Of a DNA stretch of 64,000 bases, positions 27,152 through 37,461 are shown in pieces. The notes under the pieces were generated by a model. That model had not been told where the DNA came from. It did no database searches and saw only the letters and a list, made by a program, of their open reading frames with translations. The translations under genes were made by a program, and so were the position numbers. How positions within the stretch are numbered: the stretch's first letter is position 1; every line of letters begins with the position of its first letter. Source of the DNA: Proteus vulgaris (GTDB lineage Bacteria; Pseudomonadota; Gammaproteobacteria; Enterobacterales; Enterobacteriaceae); assembly GCA_901472505.1 (NCBI GenBank), contig LR590468.1:1488001-1552000 (forward strand), read 5' to 3'.

Positions 27152-28675
27152 ATGAATCGAATTTCACGATTAACGACTGATATTACCCGCGCAGATTTTG
27201 CCTTAACCCATCAACAGCAATTACTTCAATTGCTGACACAACATTTTCCGGCTAAGTACCGTGTACTGTTTGCCACACCTGAAAAAAAATCGAATGATGT
27301 CATTGAATGGTATTCTGCTGTTTCAGGTAACCCTATTGCCTTGGCCTCCTTACAAGACCAAGAACAACAAGAAATAAGACGTATTTTAGATGAACGCCTT
27401 AACGATATTAAAACTCAAACGGCGTTATTAGCCTCGCAAAACAGAATTACAGATGAAGAGCGACATCTTTTAGATACCGCATCAACACTGCCTGATAGCG
27501 AAAGTGTTTATGTCATCAATGGACAACCTGTTATTACATGGTGGCCAAGAACAACCCCATTACCCCCACCAATTGCACAAGTTACCGCAGGGGCAAGTGC
27601 CGCAGCTGCCGGCGCAGCACTTGCCGATGTACCAGCCAAAACACGTAATCGCTGGTTACGTTGGCTATTACTCTTCTTGTTTTTGCTTTTTTTAATTTTA
27701 TTGGCATCTTGGCTAAAAGGGTGCTTTGATCCCAAAGCGATTCCCCCAGTTGTGGAAGAAAAACCTGCCGTCGTAATCCCCCCCAAACCAGAACCCACAC
27801 CTGAGCCAACGCCTATTCCAGAGCCCGTACCTGAGCCAGAACCCATTCCAGCACCACCGCCTGAACCTGTGCCAGTACCTACCCCCGAGCCAAAACCGGT
27901 ACCCAAACCTGTGCCGGTGAAAAAGCTCACACCTCTAGAAGCATGTGTACAAGAGGAATTAAAAAAAGCAGGTGTGACAGAAAAAACAGCTAATGCAACC
28001 TGTGAAAATCGCTTAGCCAGTAAGATCAAGCAAATGTGTCCCGCCGATCGCCCGCCAGAATTGGCACCACAAGTGATTATTATCTTTGATGCTTCTGGCT
28101 CAATGGCGCTTAGTATGAATTTAACGGACAGTGATTTAGATTATATCGCGTCTACAGGACAACTTTTTCCTGGCTATGATGCTGAACCAAGACGTATTAC
28201 TGTAGCCAGAAATGCAGCAACAAAAATTATTAGTAATATTCCATCAGATATGAAAATCACCACTGTCGTTGCCTCAGATTGTGGTGTCGTAAAATCAAGT
28301 CCTACTTATGGTGGTAATGAAAGAACAAAATTACTCAGTTATATCAAACACATTGAACCTGATAGCGGTACGCCTTTAGCAGAGTCCATTAAACGTGCAA
28401 GTAACTTAATTAAGAGTAATAATCGCGATACGATTATTGTATTACTCTCTGATGGTTTAGAATCTTGTGACGAAGATCCATGTGCAGCAGCCAGAACCTT
28501 AAAACGTGCTCACCCTCGTGCCATTATTAATGTTGTTGATATTTTAGGTACGGGTGCAGGTAACTGTGTTGCGAATGCAACAGGTGGAAAAGTCTTCACT
28601 GCGCGCAATGCTAATGAAGTCAGTTTAATGACTCGAAAAGCGATTGAAGATTATATTCCGAAAAACTGTAAATAA
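27152..28675 (+). CDS. Membrane-anchored VWA-domain protein of the srf cluster
   Basis: The protein has 507 residues. Residues 1-135 form a soluble N-terminal domain (WYSAVSGNPI, SVYVINGQPVITWW) that recurs in the SrfA-like protein encoded next. A membrane helix follows at 168-187, then a Pro-rich spacer of PEP/PVP repeats (199-257). A von Willebrand A domain spans about 307-500 with a complete MIDAS (DASGS, Asp313) and LLSDGLESC. Six cysteines in the C-terminal part suggest disulfides, so the VWA domain is likely periplasmic. A 570-base gap separates it from srfA. Function is unknown. Confidence 0.75.
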   Translation: MNRISRLTTDITRADFALTHQQQLLQLLTQHFPAKYRVLFATPEKKSNDVIEWYSAVSGNPIALASLQDQEQQEIRRILDERLNDIKTQTALLASQNRITDEERHLLDTASTLPDSESVYVINGQPVITWWPRTTPLPPPIAQVTAGASAAAAGAALADVPAKTRNRWLRWLLLFLFLLFLILLASWLKGCFDPKAIPPVVEEKPAVVIPPKPEPTPEPTPIPEPVPEPEPIPAPPPEPVPVPTPEPKPVPKPVPVKKLTPLEACVQEELKKAGVTEKTANATCENRLASKIKQMCPADRPPELAPQVIIIFDASGSMALSMNLTDSDLDYIASTGQLFPGYDAEPRRITVARNAATKIISNIPSDMKITTVVASDCGVVKSSPTYGGNERTKLLSYIKHIEPDSGTPLAESIKRASNLIKSNNRDTIIVLLSDGLESCDEDPCAAARTLKRAHPRAIINVVDILGTGAGNCVANATGGKVFTARNANEVSLMTRKAIEDYIPKNCK

Positions 28676-29248
28676 TGATTGATTACTGTTTCTAATATTT
28701 AATTCATCCTCTTTGTTTCAACATTGAGGGTGAGTTTTATCTCTTATTACGTGTATTTCATTTTTATATTGGAACTTATCCGCATTCTATTCTATCCATT
28801 TAAGACTATTCCTTAGTTGAGTATTTTGCTTCCTTTTTTTATTCTCTTATTATTCGAAATAACTCTATTTTGTGATTATTATCACAATCATTTAATGTTA
28901 TCTGATAGTTTGCTCTTTTATATTTTATCTTTTTTTCCTTCTATTTCATTATTTTTTAATGTAAAAACAAATATATCGGTGATTTTATCCATATATTTAA
29001 GAAAATATAGCGCAACCTGTAATGTCATTATTTTATTATCATGGTTGTTATCTCAATATTCTCTCTTTCACTCAAGAAAAATAAAAAAGCCTTTAATAAT
29101 AATTAGTTAATTAACCCAAAATAATCCGCTAGATAGACACCTAATTTCTGATAATATAAAATGTATATAAATTTTATATCTTTATTTTTAGTCTTAAAGC
29201 CTATTTACGGATAAGCCAACTTACCCATAGATACTCTTGCCTAGCGGA
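28676..29248. other. AT-rich gap before srfA
   Basis: This 573-base stretch is strongly AT-rich. CATCCTC / GAGGGTG (28705-28732) followed by T residues may be a weak terminator for the VWA gene. A hydrophobic 97-codon frame (28817-29110) starts with TTG and lacks a ribosome site, so I do not call it. The srfA promoter should lie in the last 150 bases. Confidence 0.45.
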
Positions 29249-30733
29249 ATGATCGTCGTGAATAAAGCATTCTTACGAAGTGGTAAATTAGAAAATTATC
29301 TCCCGATGGGAGAAAATGGACAGGCTGTTTATATCTCTGCATTGCAGCTACGTGAAACACTACGTTTAAGAGGAAAGGCGCATATTTCTCAATGCCTTGC
29401 TATTCCTCAGCCAAATGAAACTGGCGAACGTATCGATTGGTATTCACCGATTGACGGCTCTGTTATCCCTTGGTCTGCGGCTTCTGAAGAAGAACGTACT
29501 GCCGCTTATGCTGTGCTGAAAAAAAATCAAGACGATTTAATTGCTTTTAGTGAACAAGAACAGCAACGGACTGGAAATAAAGAAAGTCAGCTTTTTGGCG
29601 CACTCCTCAGCAAAACAATCCAATTTCCTGACGAAAGCCATATTTTTATTGTTGATGGCCAGCCTATTATGACTTTTTGGGGATTTGTGAATGCGAATCA
29701 ACAACTGAGAGTTGATCCTGTCGCTTGTTTAAAACCCGTTGTTACACCAATCGCACCGACATCAACAGCCGTTCCGCCCGTACAAGAAAAAGTTATTATT
29801 ACTGACACGAAACGCCCTTGGTGGCGTTTTTTATGGTGGCTGTTACCTTTATTATTACTTCTACTCGCTATTTTCTTCTTAAGAGGCTGTTTCTCAACGC
29901 CCTCATTACCAACAGTCGATATTAAAACACCAGATATTGAAGCGCCTAAATTATCCGAACCTACGCTTGAAAAACCAAAAGTCCCCACGGTGGTTACTCA
30001 TGGTCATACAGTTGGTGTACCAACAGGTACAGTTCATACAGGAACCTTAGGCACCATAGATACAAATGGAAATGTAATTAATGGCACTGATGGGAACGGT
30101 GCAGTCGTTGATCCTAATACTGGTTTACCGATGGTTGATCCTCAAATAGATAATAATCAAGGTGCTTTACCTGAAGGAGCTACGCCCGACGATGCGCAAC
30201 AACTGAGTGTACCTCCAGTTGATCCTGCAACACAAAATGAGCAACCAAAAACAGATACTCCTCAAAATGCAGGAAATGAGAATAATACCGCTACCCCTCC
30301 AGTTGATCCTAATACACCACCGGATGTCACGCCACCCGCCACTGCTGATAACACAACACCACTGACTATTCCTGCAAATGCATTAGCCAATGGCTCAACC
30401 CAATTCCTTAATGGCCAATGGAAAGCAGGTGCAGGTATTCAAGATCAAAAAACAGGTAAACCACTTAGCCTGAACTATCAATTAGATAATGGCAAAGGAC
30501 AAGTCGTCATGACACGCAGTGATGGCGTGACCTGTAAAGCGCCAGTTAACGCAGCGGTCAATCAAGGCGGATTAAATATTAATAACCAAGGTCAGGCTCT
30601 GTGTAGTGATGGCTCAAACTATTTGATGCCAAATATTATTTGTCAACCAGGAAGCCAAAATATTGCTGATTGCCAAGGAAAATATGAAAACAGTCAGCCA
30701 TTCCCATTATCAATGAAGCGGGAGAATAATTAA
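29249..30733 (+). CDS. srfA: SrfA-family protein
   Basis: The protein has 494 residues from the ATG at 29249; TTG 29237 and GTG 29258 are alternatives. The N-terminal domain (FLRSGKLENYLPMGENG, ALQLRETLRLRGK, RIDWYSPIDGSVI, IFIVDGQPIMTFWGF) is shared in part with the preceding VWA protein. A membrane helix lies at about 193-211, followed by a Thr/Pro/Asn-rich linker (residues 220-380) and a small C-terminal domain with four cysteines. It heads the srfABC run; srfB starts 4 bases later. SrfABC were described as SsrB-regulated factors in Salmonella, with no settled mechanism. Confidence 0.75.
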   Translation: MIVVNKAFLRSGKLENYLPMGENGQAVYISALQLRETLRLRGKAHISQCLAIPQPNETGERIDWYSPIDGSVIPWSAASEEERTAAYAVLKKNQDDLIAFSEQEQQRTGNKESQLFGALLSKTIQFPDESHIFIVDGQPIMTFWGFVNANQQLRVDPVACLKPVVTPIAPTSTAVPPVQEKVIITDTKRPWWRFLWWLLPLLLLLLAIFFLRGCFSTPSLPTVDIKTPDIEAPKLSEPTLEKPKVPTVVTHGHTVGVPTGTVHTGTLGTIDTNGNVINGTDGNGAVVDPNTGLPMVDPQIDNNQGALPEGATPDDAQQLSVPPVDPATQNEQPKTDTPQNAGNENNTATPPVDPNTPPDVTPPATADNTTPLTIPANALANGSTQFLNGQWKAGAGIQDQKTGKPLSLNYQLDNGKGQVVMTRSDGVTCKAPVNAAVNQGGLNINNQGQALCSDGSNYLMPNIICQPGSQNIADCQGKYENSQPFPLSMKRENN

Positions 30734-30736
30734 TTC

Positions 30737-33721
30737 ATGTTAGCGCCACTGACCGATTATAAAGATAAAATTACCCTTATCCGTGACAGCAATATTCAGT
30801 TTCTGGATTTTGGTTTTACGCTACCCCAGCGCAAAGAGTACGGTGAATTTGTTAAAAAAGGCGAAAACGGCCCGTTAATGCGACTCATCTACAATGAGCG
30901 AGACGATAACTATCTTTATCCAGCGCCCAAAAACCAACCTCAGACCCCAAGAGAAGCAGAATTTAGTTTCTCTCTTGATGAGTCATTAAATTTACTCAAT
31001 GACACTTGGTTGCCAGTACCGTTTTTCCGCTTTAATCCACCACGTTCATTTTCTCAAGGCCCTGATAACTGGGTGAGAATGATGTTCCATCAACTGCCAG
31101 AACCTGATGAAGATGGACATACGCATCGTATTGTAGTGGCTTTTGATACCCGCATTGAACCCAATCGCACTAATACGGCTTATCTGGCACCAAACGAAGA
31201 AGATGTGCGCTCTGGTGTTGCTTTTGCGCTGGCCTATTTAGGCTATGAAGTTGAGAATTTCCTTGAAACACCATGGATTGATGGCTGGTTAAAGGAAGTT
31301 TTTAGTGAAAGAGCACTGGCTGTTACTAAAATATACCACGATGAACTTGAGGAAGCGCTTAAAGAGTTTCAACATCAAGCACATTATCTCAATTTGCTCA
31401 ATATATTAGGCGAGAAACTCCACTTACCTGAAATCAAAATCAACGAAACCAAACCACAAGAACCCGCCATTGAAGTTGACCTTATCCTTGATGTCGGCAA
31501 CTCGCGCACATGTGGGATCTTAATTGAAGATCACATCAATGATAATAAAGGGTTAACTCAACTTTATGAAATGACATTGCGGGATTTAAGCCACCCTTAT
31601 CAAATCTACAACGAGCCTTTTGAAAGCCGTGTTGAATTTGCGCAAGCGGAATTTGGTAAACAAGACTTTTCCGTCAGTAGTGGCCGTAATAATGCCTTTA
31701 TGTGGCCCACTATTGGTCGTGTTGGCCCTGAAGCTAACCGCATGGCAGCACAACGCTTAGGAACCGAAGGCTCAACAGGTATTTCAAGCCCTAAACGTTA
31801 TTTATGGGATGATTCGCCGTATTCTCCAGGTTGGCGCTTTAGTCGCTCTTTTGGTCAAACAGACAGAGAGCCATTGGCAACTGCTGTACCTATGACCTAT
31901 CTGCTTAACGATCACGGCGAACCGTTATTCCGTTTAGAGCCTGACTTGCGCATGCCTGTCTTTACGCCAAACTACACGCGCAGTTCATTAATGACCATGA
32001 TGTTAACCGAAGTGTTAGCTCAGGCATTAACGCAAATGAACAGCCCAGCTCAGCGTCTTAAAATGAGTCACGCAAGTGCGCCTCGCCAATTACGCAATAT
32101 CATTTTAACGATCCCCCCCGCAATGCCAAAACCCGAGCGTGCTATTTTTGAAACATGCATGGAAAACGCATTAGGGCTAATTTGGAAAGCAATGAATTGG
32201 GATCCGACTGATGAAAAACTGAATTTTGATGGTAAAGATGCCCAATGTCGTATACCGATGCCAAACATTCATGTGAAATGGGATGAAGCCACTTGTGGTC
32301 AGTTAGTTTATCTTTATAACGAGACTCAAATTAAATTTGGTGAACGCACTGAAGCCTTTTTTGCTAGCCAAGTGCGTGAAGATAACCGCGCATTAACGGG
32401 AGATAGCACACTAAAAATTGCCTCCATTGATATTGGTGGTGGCACCACGGATCTCGTTATCACACGCTATAAACTGGATACGGGAACAGGAAGCAACGTC
32501 AAAATTATTCCAACGCAATTATTCCGCGAAGGATTCAAAATTGCGGGTGATGATATTTTACTCGATATTATCCAGATTTGTGTTTTGCCTGCATTACGTA
32601 CAGCATTAACTGACGCTGGCATTTCTGATGCCGATGCATTGATGTCTTCTCTTTTTGGTAGTGAGGGTTTAGATGCTGGGCAACAAGTATTGCGCCAACA
32701 ACTTACCCTACAAATTTTTAATCCGATTGGGTTAAAGATTTTAAGCCAATACGAAAACTACGATCCATTAGTTCCACATGAAGGCATTAACAGCACCTTT
32801 GGTGAATTACTGAGTGTTCAACCGACAGAGCATGTGCGTCGTTATATTGACGATGCCGCCAATAAAGAGCTGGGTGGCGGAGATAGCTTCTCCATCTTGA
32901 ATGTGCCCGTACAGATTAATTTTGCGCAACTGCACGCTGAATTTATTTCAGGTGAGCGCATTAACATCACCCGTAGTTTAAAAGCGCTGTGTGAAGTACT
33001 TTATTATTATTCTTGTGATGTTTTACTGCTCACTGGTCGCCCTTCACGCTTACCCGGTATTCAAGCACTGTTAAAAGTCTTACAACCTGTACCACCTTCT
33101 CGTATATTGCCATTACATGGCTATAAAACGGGGGGTTGGTATCCATTTAACAAAAAAGGCCGTATTGACGATCCAAAATCAACCGCAGCAGTCGGTGCCA
33201 TGCTGTGTTTAATGGCTGAAAATGCACGTTTGCTCAACTTCTACTTCTCGACAGGCAACTTTAAAACTTACTCAACGGTACGTTATTTAGGGATGTTAGA
33301 TAATAACAACACCATTTCTGATAATGACGTTTATTACCGCGATATTCAGGATAAGTTTGAGCCAGATCCAGATACCTATTTTGAAGTCAGAGGCGGGATA
33401 CGTTTAGGTTTTCGCCAATTAGATAATGCCCGTTGGCCCGCCTCACCACTCTATACATTACGCATTAAAAATCCGAAGTTGGCACAACAATTAAGCCAAG
33501 AAGACAGCGTATTGCATATCAAACTAGGAGAAGAGCGTGGCGCTTCTAGCCATAATAATGACAATAAATCTGAAAAATTACGAATTGAAGAAATGGAGCT
33601 CATTAATGGTAAAGGTGGCGTTAATAAGAGTGGTTTAAGCTTCAAACTCAATACGTTAGCAGACAGTGGTATTGGCGAAACATCCTATTGGCTGGATAGC
33701 GGGAGTGTACTAGGTAAATGA
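30737..33721 (+). CDS. srfB: SrfB, actin/Hsp70-like ATPase-family virulence factor
   Basis: This 994-residue protein has SrfB hallmarks from the start (DSNIQFLDFGFTLP, FFRFNPPRSF, VARSGVAFAL-type segment). Actin-fold nucleotide motifs are visible: VDLILDVGNSRTCGILIED (about 247-265) as phosphate 1 and SIDIGGGTTDLVI (about 562-574) as phosphate 2. That suggests an ATP-driven switch. No signal peptide or membrane helix is seen, so it is cytoplasmic. Its stop overlaps the srfC start by four bases (ATGA). It probably acts together with SrfC beneath the membrane proteins of the cluster. Confidence 0.85.
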   Translation: MLAPLTDYKDKITLIRDSNIQFLDFGFTLPQRKEYGEFVKKGENGPLMRLIYNERDDNYLYPAPKNQPQTPREAEFSFSLDESLNLLNDTWLPVPFFRFNPPRSFSQGPDNWVRMMFHQLPEPDEDGHTHRIVVAFDTRIEPNRTNTAYLAPNEEDVRSGVAFALAYLGYEVENFLETPWIDGWLKEVFSERALAVTKIYHDELEEALKEFQHQAHYLNLLNILGEKLHLPEIKINETKPQEPAIEVDLILDVGNSRTCGILIEDHINDNKGLTQLYEMTLRDLSHPYQIYNEPFESRVEFAQAEFGKQDFSVSSGRNNAFMWPTIGRVGPEANRMAAQRLGTEGSTGISSPKRYLWDDSPYSPGWRFSRSFGQTDREPLATAVPMTYLLNDHGEPLFRLEPDLRMPVFTPNYTRSSLMTMMLTEVLAQALTQMNSPAQRLKMSHASAPRQLRNIILTIPPAMPKPERAIFETCMENALGLIWKAMNWDPTDEKLNFDGKDAQCRIPMPNIHVKWDEATCGQLVYLYNETQIKFGERTEAFFASQVREDNRALTGDSTLKIASIDIGGGTTDLVITRYKLDTGTGSNVKIIPTQLFREGFKIAGDDILLDIIQICVLPALRTALTDAGISDADALMSSLFGSEGLDAGQQVLRQQLTLQIFNPIGLKILSQYENYDPLVPHEGINSTFGELLSVQPTEHVRRYIDDAANKELGGGDSFSILNVPVQINFAQLHAEFISGERINITRSLKALCEVLYYYSCDVLLLTGRPSRLPGIQALLKVLQPVPPSRILPLHGYKTGGWYPFNKKGRIDDPKSTAAVGAMLCLMAENARLLNFYFSTGNFKTYSTVRYLGMLDNNNTISDNDVYYRDIQDKFEPDPDTYFEVRGGIRLGFRQLDNARWPASPLYTLRIKNPKLAQQLSQEDSVLHIKLGEERGASSHNNDNKSEKLRIEEMELINGKGGVNKSGLSFKLNTLADSGIGETSYWLDSGSVLGK

Positions 33722-36432
33722 ATATGATGGATGAAAAACAGTTAACAGCTAAATGGGATGCCATTTATCAAGGCGCAGGCAAAGCTATTGATTGGGTGAA
33801 TACAGTAAGAGGTAATGCGCCTCGTTTAAATACGGAAGCAGATAGCCTTATTTATCGTCTGCGTCGTAGCCGTAATATGGCAAAAAATCTCAGTTTAGCG
33901 ACCCAGCGCCCAATGTCGGTTGGCTTTTTTGGTCTCTCTCAGGCGGGAAAATCATACCTGATTTCAGCCCTTGCCGCAGGGCAAGAAGGCCGTTTAAGAA
34001 CCAGTATGTCGGGTAAAACCCTGGATTTTATTGACCATATCAATCCTCCTGGTGGTGGTAAAGAGGCCACGGGTTTAGTGACTCGCTTTAGTCGCAAAGC
34101 GACGAAAGGTACACAAGCGTTTCCTGTAGAGCTACACCTTTTTAGCGAAATTGAAATTGTTAAAATCCTTGCTAACGCTTACCTTTATGACTTTAATCAG
34201 GAGAAAATTGATTTTGAATTAGATGAAGAGAAAATCTCTCGTTTAATCAATTCATTAAGCTCACAACGTAGTGCTACCGCTGTCGCAGGTATTACGCACG
34301 ACGATGTCGTATCATTATGGGATTACCTGCAACGTCACGCAGAAAAAAGTCAGAAAAAATTAGCAACAACCTATTGGCCTAAAGCGATTGAGTTAGCACC
34401 TTATCTCAGTATTGCGCAACGCGCTAAGCTATTTTCTGTGTTATGGGGCGATATTGCAGAACTGACATCCGCTTATCAGCGTTTTAGTACCACTCTCGCG
34501 ACCTTGGGTAATGCCCCACTGGTTTTGGCTCCGCTTTCTTCTTTAGTCAAAGAACAAGACGGTGTGTTAGTACAAAACGACAGTATTATGAACGTAGATA
34601 TGTTAGAGCGTCTCAATACTACCAATGATAGCCAGATCAGCATTTGCCCTGTTCATGGTGATCGTATTGATGCCCCTGTTACCCTTTCTTTAGCGGAACT
34701 GACCGCACTCACCGTTGAATTAGTCGTACCGTTATTAGATGCACCAAGCAAAACACTGTTTGAACAGGTTGAGCTACTGGATTTTCCGGGTTATCGCGGA
34801 CGTTTAGGTGCTGAAACCATGGCGGATGTGCGTCGTCAGGTCAATGATGATAGCGCAAACCCACTCGCTCAGCTTATTCTCCGGGGTAAAGTCGCCTACC
34901 TGTTTGAGCGTTATACCGATAACCAAGAGATGAATGTGCTGGTGGTATGTACCGCATCAAACAAGCAATCTGATGTAAAAGAAGTCGGTGCAGTACTCAC
35001 AGAGTGGATCAATAACACGCAAGGTAAAGATGCACAAACTCGTGCTAAACGTCCTTCTGGCTTGATTTGGGCGATGACGATGTTTGATATGCGTATTACC
35101 AACTCATTAACCATGAATGAAGCACTATTACGCCAATCATGGGGTAAAGGTGGCATGATAAAAATGGCCATGTTAGAGCGCTTTGGTCAATACGAATGGA
35201 TGTCATCGGATTGGGTCAATGGTGAAGCATTTAATAACACCTTTTTAGTACGTAAGCCTGGCGTACCCACACCGTTTATTCAAATTAGTAATGGCAAAGA
35301 GACATTTCTAAATGAAGACAGTGTTTCTCAGCTACATCTGATGAAAAAAACCTTTGCTGAAGATGATACGGTCCAACGTTATATCCGTGAACCAGACCAA
35401 GCATGGGATGCCATGTTGTCGCTTAACGATGGTGGAATGCAACGCCTTGCTGATTATCTGGAAACGGTTGCCTTAAAATCACTAAAACTTGAACGTATCA
35501 ATGAGCAATTACAAGAAATTCAACGTGATTTAATCGGTCATCATCTTGAAAAATGGTATCAATCTGGCGGTGAAGAGGAGTTACAGGTAAAACGCCGTAA
35601 TGCCGCGACTATTTTGCGTTTTATGCAAAGTCGCCCTTATTTACAAGGTGCATTACTGGATTACCTGTTGCCTTCTCGTAAATCACTCTACGACCTGTAT
35701 ATGCAGGAAAAAGAAGTGATTGAAACACTTTCAGATAACAAAAAAACGACGCAAGCCCCTATTTCTGCCTTTGCAGCAATGGAACAACCTACATTTGATC
35801 TTTTTAGCGATGCGCCAATTTCTCTGGTATCAGAAGAAGATGAAGTACCTAAAGGCCACGGCAATGAAGTGACTTATCCTAAAAAAGTCATGGCGTTATG
35901 GATAAATCATCTGCGTAGTCTGCCTGATAACAATACGTTATTAACCTATTTAGGCATTGATCAAGAAATTATGGTGTTGTTAGTTGATGAACTTATTACT
36001 GCTATCAATCGTCTTGGTGTTGAACAACGTATGTTGAAAACCCTAGCAGGCACAGAAGCCATTGCCCGTCGTGATGATTTAGCCGAACAGCAATCATCTC
36101 GCGTTTATAATGTTCTGGGTGATTTTATTACTTGGTTTAATTTCAAAGATAACGGCGTTGAGAAGCCAGAGAGCAAAATCAATGTCGGTCATAAGATCTT
36201 TGAAAGACCAGATAACACTAGCGTGCAATGGGGTGATGATGAGCGTTTAGTCCGCTTACCCACCAACCCTGTTAACTATACCCTTTTATTTGTAATTGAT
36301 TGGCTTATCGCTTTATCAGCGATTATTACTGAGAATGCAGGGCATTCTGCAGGAAGAGAAATTAGTGCTGAACAAAACGCACAGTTAGGCCAAATCATTC
36401 AAACCATGAAATCATCCGTTGTGGAGTCATAA
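33718..36432 (+). CDS. srfC: SrfC, dynamin-like GTPase-family virulence factor
   Basis: This 904-residue protein has a P-loop GFFGLSQAGKSYL (about residues 68-80) and a G3-like DFPGYRGR (about 354-361), the arrangement of large dynamin-like GTPases. Long helical regions follow. It has no signal peptide. The ATG overlaps the srfB stop, and the next gene starts three bases after its stop. The protein could use GTP to remodel or clamp the inner-membrane partners of the cluster; that is inference. Confidence 0.83.
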   Translation: MNMMDEKQLTAKWDAIYQGAGKAIDWVNTVRGNAPRLNTEADSLIYRLRRSRNMAKNLSLATQRPMSVGFFGLSQAGKSYLISALAAGQEGRLRTSMSGKTLDFIDHINPPGGGKEATGLVTRFSRKATKGTQAFPVELHLFSEIEIVKILANAYLYDFNQEKIDFELDEEKISRLINSLSSQRSATAVAGITHDDVVSLWDYLQRHAEKSQKKLATTYWPKAIELAPYLSIAQRAKLFSVLWGDIAELTSAYQRFSTTLATLGNAPLVLAPLSSLVKEQDGVLVQNDSIMNVDMLERLNTTNDSQISICPVHGDRIDAPVTLSLAELTALTVELVVPLLDAPSKTLFEQVELLDFPGYRGRLGAETMADVRRQVNDDSANPLAQLILRGKVAYLFERYTDNQEMNVLVVCTASNKQSDVKEVGAVLTEWINNTQGKDAQTRAKRPSGLIWAMTMFDMRITNSLTMNEALLRQSWGKGGMIKMAMLERFGQYEWMSSDWVNGEAFNNTFLVRKPGVPTPFIQISNGKETFLNEDSVSQLHLMKKTFAEDDTVQRYIREPDQAWDAMLSLNDGGMQRLADYLETVALKSLKLERINEQLQEIQRDLIGHHLEKWYQSGGEEELQVKRRNAATILRFMQSRPYLQGALLDYLLPSRKSLYDLYMQEKEVIETLSDNKKTTQAPISAFAAMEQPTFDLFSDAPISLVSEEDEVPKGHGNEVTYPKKVMALWINHLRSLPDNNTLLTYLGIDQEIMVLLVDELITAINRLGVEQRMLKTLAGTEAIARRDDLAEQQSSRVYNVLGDFITWFNFKDNGVEKPESKINVGHKIFERPDNTSVQWGDDERLVRLPTNPVNYTLLFVIDWLIALSAIITENAGHSAGREISAEQNAQLGQIIQTMKSSVVES

Positions 36433-36435
36433 TTC

Positions 36436-37452
36436 GTGTTTAATCCAGAATTAAAACCCGTACAACCTGCTCGTCCCGGCTTTGCGGTATTAAGTATTCG
36501 TAATTGGGAAGGTGACGCTTCCCCTGTTTATTTAAGCATTCAGCGTAACCAAGATCGCTACTTCTTAAATGATAAAGGGGAATGGGTAGGTAATGCCTTT
36601 TTCCACCAGCTTTCACTTGAAGAGGCTGATGATGGTTATCAAATTGTTCTTGATAAAACGCTCGTTGACCCCCTCGTTAGCAACTTACAGATGGCGTATC
36701 AATTTACGTTAAAAGACGATAACGAAACACAAGATATCGGGCGATTACGTATTCGTGATGGCGTATTAGCCTCACAAGCACAAGGCCAAAGTGAAGCATT
36801 AAAATCAACGGCGACATTAGATAATCAGTCAATTCCGCCTGCTCCTATTATTGAAGAAACAGCACCGGAGCCAGAGCCAGAACCACTCAAAACTGAGCCT
36901 GAAGAAGTAGAGCCGATCATCCCTGAAATCAAGGTAGATGAACCGCCACAACGACCAACACCACCTGCGCCGAAAAAATCAAAAATTGGCTTAATTTTAG
37001 CCATTATCTTGATCTTAATTTTAGCGGGTATCTTAACATGGTTCTTTTTACTAAGAGGTAATCCTGCTGGCGAACCTGCCCCACAACCAACACCAGAACG
37101 CACAACACCAAGTGTGTGCAGTGTTGAAAATATGAAATCGGGTACAGCATTGGCCTTTGTACAAAGTTGCATACAGAGCCAACCGGATAGCAAAACTATT
37201 CTTGCAACCATTGAACAAGCGAAACAGAACAATCAATGCGATGTTGCTCAGCGTTTATATGCTTATAAAGCACAATCAGGTGATGTTGATATCGCACTGA
37301 ATTACGCTCGTGAATACGATCCTGAAACCGCATCAGCACAAGGCTGCTTTAGTGCAGACAAAGAAACGGCCATTTATTGGTACGAAGCGGTTCTTAATCA
37401 CGACTCACAAAACAGTGACGCAAAAGCGCGTCTTGAAGCTTTGAAAAAATAG
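36436..37452 (+). CDS. Single-pass membrane protein of the srf cluster
   Basis: The 338-residue protein begins with GTG after GTGGAG. Residues 1-110 form a soluble domain (FAVLSIRNWEGDASPVYLSI). A Glu/Pro-rich linker follows, with a membrane helix at about 187-208. A C-terminal helical domain of Sel1/TPR style follows (CDVAQRLYAYKAQSGDVDIALNYA in part) with four cysteines. The topology mirrors the SrfA-like and VWA proteins: cytoplasmic N-terminus, periplasmic C-terminus. The family is not recognised; the role is likely structural in the same complex. Confidence 0.72.
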   Translation: MFNPELKPVQPARPGFAVLSIRNWEGDASPVYLSIQRNQDRYFLNDKGEWVGNAFFHQLSLEEADDGYQIVLDKTLVDPLVSNLQMAYQFTLKDDNETQDIGRLRIRDGVLASQAQGQSEALKSTATLDNQSIPPAPIIEETAPEPEPEPLKTEPEEVEPIIPEIKVDEPPQRPTPPAPKKSKIGLILAIILILILAGILTWFFLLRGNPAGEPAPQPTPERTTPSVCSVENMKSGTALAFVQSCIQSQPDSKTILATIEQAKQNNQCDVAQRLYAYKAQSGDVDIALNYAREYDPETASAQGCFSADKETAIYWYEAVLNHDSQNSDAKARLEALKK

Positions 37453-37461
37453 GAAAGTCGC

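Noticed and set aside
27508..28029. Long Gly-rich open frame on the minus strand opposite the VWA gene
   Set aside because: It is the antisense shadow of the Pro-rich linker (PEP/PVP codons read as Gly/Ser/Thr in reverse).
28817..29110. 97-codon hydrophobic open frame between the VWA gene and srfA
   Set aside because: TTG start, no ribosome site, extreme AT-rich composition and no recognisable family; it looks like a chance frame in AT-rich DNA.
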